Below, piece after piece: positions 1 through 7,545 of a DNA stretch of 64,000 nucleotides. The notes beneath the pieces are model-generated. The model was given only the letters and a program-made list of their open reading frames with translations, made no database searches and was not told the DNA's origin. A program made the translations under genes and the position numbers. This stretch comes from Caldithrix abyssi DSM 13497 (GTDB lineage Bacteria > Calditrichota > Calditrichia > Calditrichales > Calditrichaceae), in NCBI RefSeq assembly GCF_001886815.1, contig NZ_CP018099.1, positions 1,238,501-1,302,500 of the forward strand, read 5' to 3'. The stretch's first letter is position 1, and the number at the start of each line of letters is the position of its first letter.

Positions 1-16
1 GTAAAAGTTTACAATA

Positions 17-80
17 GCCCTCACCCCCTTTCCCCCTCTCCCGATTTTCGGGAGAGGGGGAACTAAAGGGGGTGAGGGAA
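17..80. repeat. C-rich intergenic hairpin element (family R3)
   Basis: This stretch begins TAGCCCTCACCCCC and ends GGGGGTGAGGG, with an inner hairpin CCCCCTCTCCCGA/TTCGGGAGAGGGGG, so the whole element can fold on itself. Related pieces lie at 16656-16680, 16771-16811 and 16934-16987. In inverted orientation at 35720-35777 the similarity extends into the flank AAAAGTTTACAATAG seen here at 3-17. It is a dispersed repeat and could act as a bidirectional terminator or a processed hairpin; neither role is shown. Confidence 0.75.
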
Positions 81-326
81 AGAAAAAACTTTATAAAAAT
101 ACATTTTCTTTGACTTTTGGGACAGCCCTCGGGCGTAAATTGTGGCGACTTGCTTAGTTTTCGTCTTACATGTTGAGATACATTTCTATTTTTTCTTTTC
201 GATCCTGGCGTTCCCTTTTAAGCTAACGCTGGACAGAGGGTGTTGCGTGAAAAAATCTTTGTGCGCTTTGGTGCTTCTATGCGCTCTTGGATTATTATCT
301 AAAAAAATCTCCCGCTTTAAAAAAAG
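81..326. other. intergenic region without a recognised gene
   Basis: Between the hairpin repeat and the efflux promoter there is AT-rich sequence. The small open frames here (for example the plus-strand frame at 142-330) have no ribosome-binding site and give low-complexity hydrophobic peptides that I do not recognise. I see no RNA gene. Confidence 0.5.
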
Positions 327-355
327 TTGACAAGTACGATTTAATAAATTATTTT
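327..355 (+). promoter_or_regulatory. sigma70-type promoter of the RND efflux operon
   Basis: A consensus -35 TTGACA (327-332) is separated by exactly 17 nt from TATTTT (350-355). The only downstream gene cluster on this strand is the efflux operon starting at 508, giving a leader of about 145 nt. A palindrome directly follows the -10 box. Confidence 0.65.
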
Positions 356-375
356 GTTAGTGAACAATCACTAAC
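356..375. promoter_or_regulatory. palindromic candidate operator, probably for a TetR-type repressor
   Basis: The 20-nt sequence GTTAGTGAACAATCACTAAC has perfect 8-bp arms (GTTAGTGA/TCACTAAC) around a 4-nt centre. It begins at the base after the -10 box, so it would cover the transcription start. Size, symmetry and position fit operators of TetR-family regulators that repress RND efflux operons, and such a regulator is encoded at the end of this cluster (6117-6713). Binding is inferred. Confidence 0.55.
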
Positions 376-507
376 TGAATTGTTTGAGCAGGAGGGCGGA
401 TGCTCGGATGACAGCAGGTCGCTAAAGTTCAGCGGAAGAATTTTGTCGTCCGGCAAAGACCTCCTCGTAAAGGCAAATCAAATTAACGATTATACTTAGG
501 AGAACTT

Positions 508-1860
508 ATGAAACATTTTAAACGAGCGGTCTGGCAACTGATGATGATCATTCTGCCAGGGATTCTGGGCGGTTCCTTGCTGGCGCAAAACAACGTGCGC
601 ACCATGACGCTCTCGCAGGCGCTGGATGTAGCCCTGCAAAAAAACCCTGTGCTGCGGGCGAGCGACTGGCAAAAAGTAGCGGCCCGCAAAAAGGTGTGGG
701 AAGCCCGTAGCGGCTTTTTACCGCGAATCAATTTAGTCGGCACCTACACGCGCTATCAGGAGCCCATGATTATCACGCCCATTCACAAAGTGGGGCAATT
801 CCCACCGCTGGACGACAAAATTTTCAATTCTCAGTTCCAGGTTCAACTTCCCATTTTTAACGGCGGAAGGACGCTGGCAGCCCACAAGGCGGCTAAAGCA
901 GGCCTCGCCGAAAGCGGCGCGCAGGGAGAATTCGTCAAAGTTAGAGTGATTCAAAACATGGCTAACATTTTCCTGCAGGCAAAGGAAGTCAGCGATAAGC
1001 GCCATCTTATTGCGCAACGGCTACGAATGCTGCGCCAGCGGCATCGTGAGCTCTCACTGCTTCAACGCGAGGGACGGGTATCTGAAGCAGACTTTGCTCT
1101 GATGAACGCGTCCTTGCAGAGCGCTATTTCGGACAGTCTGGAGCTGGAATCGGCATGGCGTCAATTAAGCGTGCGGCTGGGGCAGGTTATGGGCGTAAAG
1201 CAGCCCGTTGTTCCCGACGTATCGGATTTATCCGGCGCACAAACCCCGCTTATGCAAATGGAGCTTCTGCCAGACACCACCAACCTTGCGGAACGCATGC
1301 AAGGTCCGGAAATCAAAAAAGCAAAAGCGCAACTTATGCGCGCTTCGGCCATGAAGTCTCTGGCCAAACGCAGCTTTCTTCCGGAAATCAGCGGTTTTTA
1401 TGTGTACAATTACAATTCCAGCGCCAACGAATGGGACCCGATAGGCGAGTGGGCGGTTGGCGTGACCATGCGCTTTCCTCTGTTTGACGGAGGGCGTCGC
1501 ATTGCCAATGTGGGCGCTGCCAGCGCATCCGAAAAAGCGGCCGCAGCCAGTCTGGATAATACGGTGCTGGAACAAAAAGCCTCGCTGGAAATCGCCTTTA
1601 TGCAATGGAAAACAGCGCGTCAACGACGTCAATTTTTAACTTTAGCCGTAGAAAGCAAACAAAAGTATGTGGAGGCAAACCGCAAACTTTATAAAGAAGG
1701 GCGTATTCCCTTAAGCGAACTGCTTACCCAGGAGACCGAATTGTTAGCCCTTCAAATTCAGGAAAAAGAACTGCGCTATGCTGAACAAAAAGCGCTCCTG
1801 GATTACCACGCTTTGCTCGGTAATCTCAACACAGAAAAAGTCAAGAAAATTTTACAATAA
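508..1860 (+). CDS. TolC-family outer-membrane efflux protein
   Basis: 450 residues, preceded by AGGAGA five bases before ATG. The N-terminus has a basic start and hydrophobic core ending near LLAQ, typical of a Sec signal peptide. The rest is the two-repeat OEP fold: long Ala/Gln/Leu-rich helices (about 60-240 and 270-440) and short beta motifs such as the PIFNGG turn near 115 and PLFDGG near 325, the duplicated strand-turn hallmark of TolC/OprM proteins. It should form the outer-membrane channel for the adaptor and RND pump encoded directly downstream (11-nt gap). Substrate cannot be told. First gene of the operon. Confidence 0.9.
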   Translation: MKHFKRAVWQLMMIILPGILGGSLLAQNNVRTMTLSQALDVALQKNPVLRASDWQKVAARKKVWEARSGFLPRINLVGTYTRYQEPMIITPIHKVGQFPPLDDKIFNSQFQVQLPIFNGGRTLAAHKAAKAGLAESGAQGEFVKVRVIQNMANIFLQAKEVSDKRHLIAQRLRMLRQRHRELSLLQREGRVSEADFALMNASLQSAISDSLELESAWRQLSVRLGQVMGVKQPVVPDVSDLSGAQTPLMQMELLPDTTNLAERMQGPEIKKAKAQLMRASAMKSLAKRSFLPEISGFYVYNYNSSANEWDPIGEWAVGVTMRFPLFDGGRRIANVGAASASEKAAAASLDNTVLEQKASLEIAFMQWKTARQRRQFLTLAVESKQKYVEANRKLYKEGRIPLSELLTQETELLALQIQEKELRYAEQKALLDYHALLGNLNTEKVKKILQ

Positions 1861-1871
1861 AGGAGTTCGCA

Positions 1872-2924
1872 ATGAAAATGGTTAAAATAAAACTCTTTAT
1901 CGTATTTATCCTTTCAACACTCATTTTTTTGCAGAGTTGTAATAATAAAAAGGATAAGGCGGCTGAGATCAAACCCGTGGCCGTGCGTGTGGTAAAGCCG
2001 CAAATAACCACGTTGCAGGAAAAAATATCCTACGTCGGCACAATTCAGGCCTATCGGGAAGTGAAAATTATTTCCCGCGTGCCGGGCACCATTCTTTCCT
2101 TGCCAGCGGCAGAAGGAACCCGCGTTAAAAAAGGAGAGGTCGTGGCCCGTATTTACGCGCCGGAACTGGAAGCCACTGTGCAACGCCTGCAGGCAGAGGT
2201 GGATTACTGGACACGCCGCTACGAAGCAGACCAGCGCCTGGAAGCGGAAAATGCCATTCCCCCCGAGCAGGTAGCCATGTCTCGACGGGCCTATTTGAGC
2301 GCCAAAGCATCGCTTGAGGGCGCGCAGTCTAACCTTGATAAGACGATCGAAAGGTCGCCCTTTGATGGAGAAGTATTAAGATGGATGGTCGATCCCGGTC
2401 AACCGGTGATGCCCGGTCAACCAATCCTGATTTTAGGCGACAACAACACGGAAGTTCAGGTGGAAGTTATTGAAGAAGAATTAAAACGCGGTTTGCAAAC
2501 AGGAACCCCGGTCGTACTGCACAAAAAAGACGGAACTTCGGTGCAATCCGCGGTGCGAGAGATCGCCCCCCTAGCCAGTGGAATATCCAGAACATTTATC
2601 GTCAGGATTGCCGTTCCTCCATCTTTACGCAACGAATGGCGCAAGGGAGAATCGGTAAAACTGGGTTTTATTCTTAAATCTGTTTCCAATGCCGTTGCCG
2701 TACCCATCGAAGCCATTGCCGACCGCGATGTAAAACCGCATATTTTTCTGGTTCGTGATGACAAAGCCTACCGGCAGGACGTGCGGCCTGGCATTCAGCA
2801 GGGCAACCTGGTGCAGGTGGATTTTCCATACAACGGTCAGGATCTGGTGGTCGTAACCAATCTTGAACTTCTTTCAGACGGAATTCCGGTATTTACCGTG
2901 CAAACAGGGGAGGCAGGCAAATGA
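1872..2924 (+). CDS. RND efflux periplasmic adaptor (HlyD/AcrA family lipoprotein)
   Basis: 350 residues with AAGGAG upstream. The N-terminal hydrophobic stretch ends at LQSC, a lipobox, so the protein is probably a lipid-anchored periplasmic adaptor like AcrA. Recognisable parts in order are an N-terminal barrel strand region, a biotinyl-lipoyl half (GTILSLPAAEGTRVKKGEVV, about 75-95), an alpha hairpin (about 100-150), the second lipoyl half (RSPFDGEVLRW) and C-terminal barrel domains. It bridges the inner-membrane pump and the TolC-like channel. Its stop overlaps the start of the pump gene by four bases (ATGA), indicating translational coupling. Confidence 0.92.
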   Translation: MKMVKIKLFIVFILSTLIFLQSCNNKKDKAAEIKPVAVRVVKPQITTLQEKISYVGTIQAYREVKIISRVPGTILSLPAAEGTRVKKGEVVARIYAPELEATVQRLQAEVDYWTRRYEADQRLEAENAIPPEQVAMSRRAYLSAKASLEGAQSNLDKTIERSPFDGEVLRWMVDPGQPVMPGQPILILGDNNTEVQVEVIEEELKRGLQTGTPVVLHKKDGTSVQSAVREIAPLASGISRTFIVRIAVPPSLRNEWRKGESVKLGFILKSVSNAVAVPIEAIADRDVKPHIFLVRDDKAYRQDVRPGIQQGNLVQVDFPYNGQDLVVVTNLELLSDGIPVFTVQTGEAGK

Positions 2925-5900
2925 CATTACCACGTTTTTCTTTACAAAACAAGTACACCATTTACGCCCTGTCCATTGCAGCGATAATTTTTGGCGTTCT
3001 GGCGTACATCAGTTTGCCTATTCAGTTGTTTCCGGATACCGCGCCGCCGCTGGTTAATGTGCTTACGCCTTATCCGGGCGCGGCTGCCAAGGATGTGGCA
3101 GACCTGGTTTCGGATCCCATTGAAACCGAATGCGCGGCGCTGGAGGGCGTACATAAAGTAACTTCCACCTCTCAGGATGGGCTGTCTCTGGTCAGCATTG
3201 AATTCAATTACGACCGGGATGTGGACATCGCCGCCGTGGATGTGCAAAACGCCATTTCCCGGATTCGTTCCAAATTGCCGCGTCAGATTGGCGAGCCGCA
3301 GGTGCTCAAATTTTCCACCAGCGATCGTCCCGTGCTAACCATGGGACTCACCGGAGAAAATCTGGTGGAAATCCGTCGCCTGGCAGAAGACATTCTGGCT
3401 CCGGAACTTCAGCGCGTTGCTGGTGTGGCGCTGGTGGATGTGTTTGGCGGGCATCAGCCAGAAATTTCAGTGCTGGTAGATCGCGACAAACTGGAAGCCT
3501 ACCGCCTGCGACTGCCCATGATCGTGAACGCCATTACCACGCACAACGTGAGTTTGCCCGCAGGGCAGATTCGCAGCGAAGGGCGGCAGTACAGCTTTAG
3601 GGTGGACGAACGAAGCCGAACACCGGAAGATATCCGCAATATCGTGCTCACCACGCCCATGGGGAAACGTATTCGCGTGGGCGATATCGCCACCGTTTCG
3701 GAAGGCAGCGCCGAAGACCTTTCGCGCTTTCACGTGAACGGCAAATCGGCCATCGCCATGCAGATCTTTAAACAGGACGACGCCAATACCGTTGATGTGG
3801 TAGAAAAGGCGCAGCAAAAATTCGCCGAGCTGCAAAAGCGCTACCCGCAGATCAAAATGATCGAAGCGGAGGAATCGGCCTCATTTACGCGCCAGGTGGT
3901 GAGCAATATGTTTGGCAGCGTGTGGCAGGCGTTGCTTCTGGCCGCCATTATCATCTTTTTGTTCTTATCCAGCTTTCAACGCGGACTGGTGGTAACCGTA
4001 TCTATGCCCATGTCTTTTTTACTCACCTTTGCCGGAATGAAATTTTTCGGTATTGAGGTCAATCTGGTAACCCTTACCGCCATCATCCTTTCGGTGGGCA
4101 TGGTGGTGGACGCTTCGGTGGTTATTTTAGAAAATATTACGCGCCGCTACCACGAAGACAAACTTTCGCCCAAAGAAGCGGCATTAGCCGGCGCCGAAGA
4201 AATCCAGTTCGCCGTGATTGCCGGAAACGCCACTACCCTGGTGGTACTGGTACCGCTGCTTTTTCTGTACGGTTTCATCGGCAAAACCTTCGGCCCTTTA
4301 GCCAGCACGCTGATTATCGCCTTTGTGGGGTCTTTGCTGGTATCGTTGACTTTGGTGCCGATTTTAACAGAACTGGTCACACGCGAAGGCGGAAAATTAG
4401 AAAAGCTTGCCATAAAGATTACCGCACCGTGGAATCGCGCCATGGAAAAGCTGCGCGGATTTTACATCGGACTTTTGACCCGCAGTTTAAAGGCGCGCTG
4501 GCTGGTTTTTGTTACCGCCATCGCTCTGTTCATCGTTGGTCTTGGCTTGCTGCGCTATCTGGGCATGGAATTGCTGCCCAAAATGGACGGAGGCACCAGC
4601 TTTGTCACCGTTGAAACGCCTTCGGGCTCTTCGCTGGATGAAACCGAAGCGGTGGTGCGGCAGGTAGAACAAATTATTATGCAAGAACCGGAAGTAGAAC
4701 GTATTTCTACGCAGATCGGTTTTGAACCTGGCATGCACTCCTTTGGCGGCGGCGGCGTACAGGGACCCACCAACGCCTTCATTTCCATTACATTAACGCC
4801 GCGTACCGAACGGGACGAGACCATCTGGCAAATCCAGGATCGAATCCGTCAGAAGCTGGCCAAAATACCTAATATTCAGAACTACGTGGTTCGGGAATCC
4901 GGTTCCACGGCCAAAGTAACCACGGCGGCGTCCATTGTGGTGAGCGTGCGCGGAGAAGATGAACTGGTTCTCAACAAATTGGGCGATCAGATTCTGGAAA
5001 TAGTAAGAGGCGTGCCCGGCGTGGTCAATCCTTATCGTAGCTGGCGCATGGATCAACGCAGCATTCTGCTTTCGGTGGATGAAGAGCGGGCGCGAGAATT
5101 AGGCCTGCCTCCGGCAGCGATTTCGCAGGAATTAACCCAGTCGCTGGACGGTATCAATGCCGGTATTTTACGCGGGCCGCTGGGCGAAGATACGCCCATA
5201 CGGGTTCGCTACAGCAAAGCATTCCGTGAAACAGAACAGGATGCGTATGCGGTGCGCGCCCTTTCCCCTGGCGATGGAAATATCTTTCCGGTAGGCGCCG
5301 TGGCAAGCGGCAGAGAAGTGAAGGTGCAGGGACTGGTTACGCGTGAAAACCTGGAGCCCACCCTGCAAATTCTGGCCCTGCATCAGGATCGCCCGCTGAA
5401 TTTTGTGACCGCCGATGTGGAAAAAGCCGTTGCGCAGATCGTTGCGCCGCAGGGCTACTCCATCCGGCTGGAAGGCGAGAACAAGGACATGGCAGAGTCG
5501 CGCGATGAATTGATGGGCGCCCTGGGGATTGCCGTCATCGCCATCTATTTGCTGCTGGTGGCGCAGTTTCGCTCATGGGTTCATCCCATTACGGTAATGA
5601 TGGCCATTCCTTTGAGTTTAATCGGCGTTTCCATTGCCCTGCTCATCGCCGGAAAGTCGGTTTCCATGCCGGTGATGGTAGGATTAATTCTATTAGTGGG
5701 AATTGTGGTGAACAACTCCATCATCTTAATCGACTTCATCCGCCAGAGACGAGAAGCCGGAGCAGAACGGCAGAAGGCCATTATTGACTCTGTTGCCACG
5801 CGTTTTCGGCCTATCATGATGACCTCGTTCTCCACGATTGTGGGGATGATTCCACTGGCGATGGAGTGGGCGCTGGGCGCAGAAAGATTCTCGCCACTGG

Positions 5901-6019
5901 CCATAGCCGTCATCGGCGGAATGACGGCCGCGACCTTTTTAACCATGCTGGTCATTCCGATTCTTTACGACACGTTTGACGAATTGGGCAACAAAATCAG
6001 AAATGTATCGTTGAAATAA
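2921..6019 (+). CDS. RND-family efflux permease (AcrB/HAE1-like)
   Basis: 1032 residues, the normal length for an AcrB-type proton-driven pump. The protein is internally duplicated: TM1 at about 12-30, a large periplasmic loop, TM2-6 (about 335-490), TM7 near 530, a second loop, and TM8-12 (about 860-1020). TM4 carries GMVVDASVVILEN, matching the conserved GxxxDxxxxxxEN motif with the proton-relay Asp, and TM10 has the matching GIVVNNSIILIDF. It forms the inner-membrane engine of the efflux system with the two upstream proteins. The family covers hydrophobic/amphiphilic drug exporters rather than heavy-metal pumps; exact cargo is unknown. Confidence 0.94.
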   Translation: MTLPRFSLQNKYTIYALSIAAIIFGVLAYISLPIQLFPDTAPPLVNVLTPYPGAAAKDVADLVSDPIETECAALEGVHKVTSTSQDGLSLVSIEFNYDRDVDIAAVDVQNAISRIRSKLPRQIGEPQVLKFSTSDRPVLTMGLTGENLVEIRRLAEDILAPELQRVAGVALVDVFGGHQPEISVLVDRDKLEAYRLRLPMIVNAITTHNVSLPAGQIRSEGRQYSFRVDERSRTPEDIRNIVLTTPMGKRIRVGDIATVSEGSAEDLSRFHVNGKSAIAMQIFKQDDANTVDVVEKAQQKFAELQKRYPQIKMIEAEESASFTRQVVSNMFGSVWQALLLAAIIIFLFLSSFQRGLVVTVSMPMSFLLTFAGMKFFGIEVNLVTLTAIILSVGMVVDASVVILENITRRYHEDKLSPKEAALAGAEEIQFAVIAGNATTLVVLVPLLFLYGFIGKTFGPLASTLIIAFVGSLLVSLTLVPILTELVTREGGKLEKLAIKITAPWNRAMEKLRGFYIGLLTRSLKARWLVFVTAIALFIVGLGLLRYLGMELLPKMDGGTSFVTVETPSGSSLDETEAVVRQVEQIIMQEPEVERISTQIGFEPGMHSFGGGGVQGPTNAFISITLTPRTERDETIWQIQDRIRQKLAKIPNIQNYVVRESGSTAKVTTAASIVVSVRGEDELVLNKLGDQILEIVRGVPGVVNPYRSWRMDQRSILLSVDEERARELGLPPAAISQELTQSLDGINAGILRGPLGEDTPIRVRYSKAFRETEQDAYAVRALSPGDGNIFPVGAVASGREVKVQGLVTRENLEPTLQILALHQDRPLNFVTADVEKAVAQIVAPQGYSIRLEGENKDMAESRDELMGALGIAVIAIYLLLVAQFRSWVHPITVMMAIPLSLIGVSIALLIAGKSVSMPVMVGLILLVGIVVNNSIILIDFIRQRREAGAERQKAIIDSVATRFRPIMMTSFSTIVGMIPLAMEWALGAERFSPLAIAVIGGMTAATFLTMLVIPILYDTFDELGNKIRNVSLK

Positions 6020-6034
6020 TCTAAATAGAAGAAC

Positions 6035-6078
6035 TTCCAGGCTCCGCCCTAAAATCTGCTTTTGTCCGGAGCCTGGAA
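6035..6078 (+). terminator. hairpin terminator after the RND operon
   Basis: The arms TTCCAGGCTCCG (6035-6046) and CGGAGCCTGGAA (6067-6078) pair perfectly over 12 bp around a 20-nt loop and are followed by TTTTAATT. It lies 16 nt after the pump stop codon and separates the pump genes from the regulator gene, so the regulator may be expressed by read-through or from its own start. Confidence 0.65.
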
Positions 6079-6116
6079 TTTTAATTGTAAAATCAATAAA
6101 AATGAGGAGCTAAAAA

Positions 6117-6713
6117 ATTTCAAGGGTTAGCACAGAAATTCGGCAGGAACAAATCGTTAGCGAAGCAATAAAAATTATTCATCAAAAGGGTTACTCAGGC
6201 CTTTCCATTCGGGAGTTGGCCGGTAAAGTTGGGATTTCTGAGCCGGCCATTTACCGCCACTTTCGCAGCAAAGAAGAAATCATCCTGAGAATTCTGGAAC
6301 GCATGAATCGTTTTGGCGATTTGCTCCGCCAGGAATTAAACAAACTCCCCGATGCCCGGAGTAAAATCAAAAAGTTGGTAGAAATGCACCTTGAATTTCT
6401 GGAAGCCAACCGGGAAATGACCTCGGTGATTTTTTCGGAAGAAATTTTCGAGCCGCGCGAAGGCATCCAGCAGAAAGTGCGGGAAATTATCCGCAGCCGC
6501 CGTGAATTTTTAGACCAACTCCTGGAAGTGGCTCGCCAGAATAAAGAAGTGGTGGATGTTCCCGCACAGGAGTTGAGCATCGTTATTCTGGGATATCTTC
6601 GTATGACGGTGCTGGAATGGCGCACGGCGAATTTTAGTTTCTCATTGCAAGATAGAGGGCAGCGGATTATTGAAACACTGGATAAAATTATTTTTATTAA
6701 AGATGTAAGTTGA
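6117..6713 (+). CDS. TetR/AcrR-family transcriptional regulator, apparent ATT start
   Basis: A first conventional start (TTG, 6216) would leave 165 residues and cut away half of the DNA-binding domain. The same frame continues upstream without a stop to 6114 and encodes the missing part: SRVSTEIRQEQIVSEAIKII, then the helix-turn-helix SIRELAGKVGISEPAIYRHF. The in-frame stop TAA at 6111 and the ribosome site GAGGAG at 6104-6109 leave ATT at 6117 as the best-spaced start (7 nt), giving 198 residues, the normal TetR length. The C-terminal half is the helical ligand/dimer domain. It probably represses the efflux operon through the palindrome at 356-375. Alternatives are a sequencing error at the start codon or a leaderless shorter form. 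Confidence 0.8.
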   Translation: MSRVSTEIRQEQIVSEAIKIIHQKGYSGLSIRELAGKVGISEPAIYRHFRSKEEIILRILERMNRFGDLLRQELNKLPDARSKIKKLVEMHLEFLEANREMTSVIFSEEIFEPREGIQQKVREIIRSRREFLDQLLEVARQNKEVVDVPAQELSIVILGYLRMTVLEWRTANFSFSLQDRGQRIIETLDKIIFIKDVS

Positions 6714-6765
6714 GTTCCCTCTAAAAAGCGTGACTTGTCATTTCGAACCCGACCAGGAGGGGGAG

Positions 6766-6953
6766 AAGTTTAAGAGTTTAGTGGTTTAGAAGTTTAGAGG
6801 TTTAGTGGTGGTTTTTGAACCTTGTTTAATAGGATTACCTCGATTTTTTTCGTTTCAGAAATTTCATTCTCAATTTTAAGGCCAAATCTTTTAAACGAAA
6901 AAAGCAAATCATGAATATTCTGAAATCAAGTAAGTCACGGTTTAAAATTCAAA
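6766..6953 (+). repeat. dispersed ~180-bp intergenic repeat R1, copy 1
   Basis: The copy starts with a GTTTAGAGGTTTAGTGG-type T/G-rich stretch, then TTGAACCTTGTTTAATAGG, ATTACCTCGATTTTTTTCG, a TTTCATTCTCAATTTTAAGG block and AAAGCAAATCATGA, and ends AAAATTCAAAG. The same order of blocks occurs at 21739-21932 (same orientation) and inverted at 16423-16625 and 29160-29331. It does not encode a protein. Confidence 0.8.
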
Positions 6954-6982
6954 GGTCACTGGCCTGGCGGGATGGGGTCAGC

Positions 6983-7093
6983 CCGTAGTAGGGGCGAAGG
7001 ATTTCCATCAGTATTCTTTCATGGGAAGGTTTTATTTGTACCCATTCTTTCATTCCAGTCATGCACTGTTAAGGAAATCCTTCGCCCTTACGG
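6983..7093. repeat. ~110-bp element with long terminal inverted arms
   Basis: The left arm (6983-7006) contains GGGCGAAGGATTTCC and the right arm (7073-7093) contains its exact complement GGAAATCCTTCGCCC; with one small insertion the pairing extends out to CCGTA/TACGG. The 66-nt interior has no coding sense. It resembles a small MITE-like or hairpin repeat in the gap between the regulator and the antiporter gene. Confidence 0.6.
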
Positions 7094-7101
7094 TTGAAGA
7101 G

Positions 7102-7183
7102 TTACCGATCTGTCACGACGCAGCGCTGAGAATGCCTTCCAGTGAAAAAAGGCCGCTGACCGTGAAAACGATCAGCCTTTCCC
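7102..7183 (-). repeat. ~85-bp intergenic repeat R2, copy a
   Basis: Read on the minus strand it runs AAAGGCTGATCGTTTTCACG, GTCAGCGGCC, CACTGGAAGGCATTCTCAGC, GCTGCGTCGTGAC. It is nearly identical to the copy at 16811-16894, and the first block is shared with 16680-16770 and 16985-17072. Confidence 0.75.
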
Positions 7184-7376
7184 CTCTTTAAAAAAAGAGA
7201 AGGAGAGTAAATTGCGCCGATTTGCTTAACTTTTCTCTCAAAATAATTTGTTTTATCTTCTTCTGCGATTATTGGCGTAATCTGCGAGAAAATTACTTTG
7301 CGCGCGTTGCAGTTGATTTTTTACCTCCAAAACCAACCCTAACGAAGTTTTTGTTTGTCCCTTTTCTGTCTTATAA

Positions 7377-7405
7377 TTGAACACTATGCATTTTTTTGTT
7401 ATAAT
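7377..7405 (+). promoter_or_regulatory. candidate promoter for the Kef-type antiporter gene
   Basis: TTGAAC (7377-7382) and TATAAT (7400-7405) are spaced by exactly 17 nt, 141 nt upstream of the start codon at 7546. An additional TATAAT lies at 7372-7377 but lacks a well-spaced -35. Confidence 0.55.
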
Positions 7406-7545
7406 GATTCGAAAATATTTAAAGAAATGATTTTTAGCGAAAGCATGGTCAAAAAAAATTGTAGTGTTATTGTACGAGGCAATCAAACGTACGAGCATGT
7501 TTTTATTTTAGACCTTTCAAAATCAACAAAAAGGTAAATGAGAAA

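Noticed and set aside
142-499. Two small plus-strand frames before the efflux operon
   Set aside because: They overlap the promoter and the palindrome, have no ribosome-binding site and no family resemblance.
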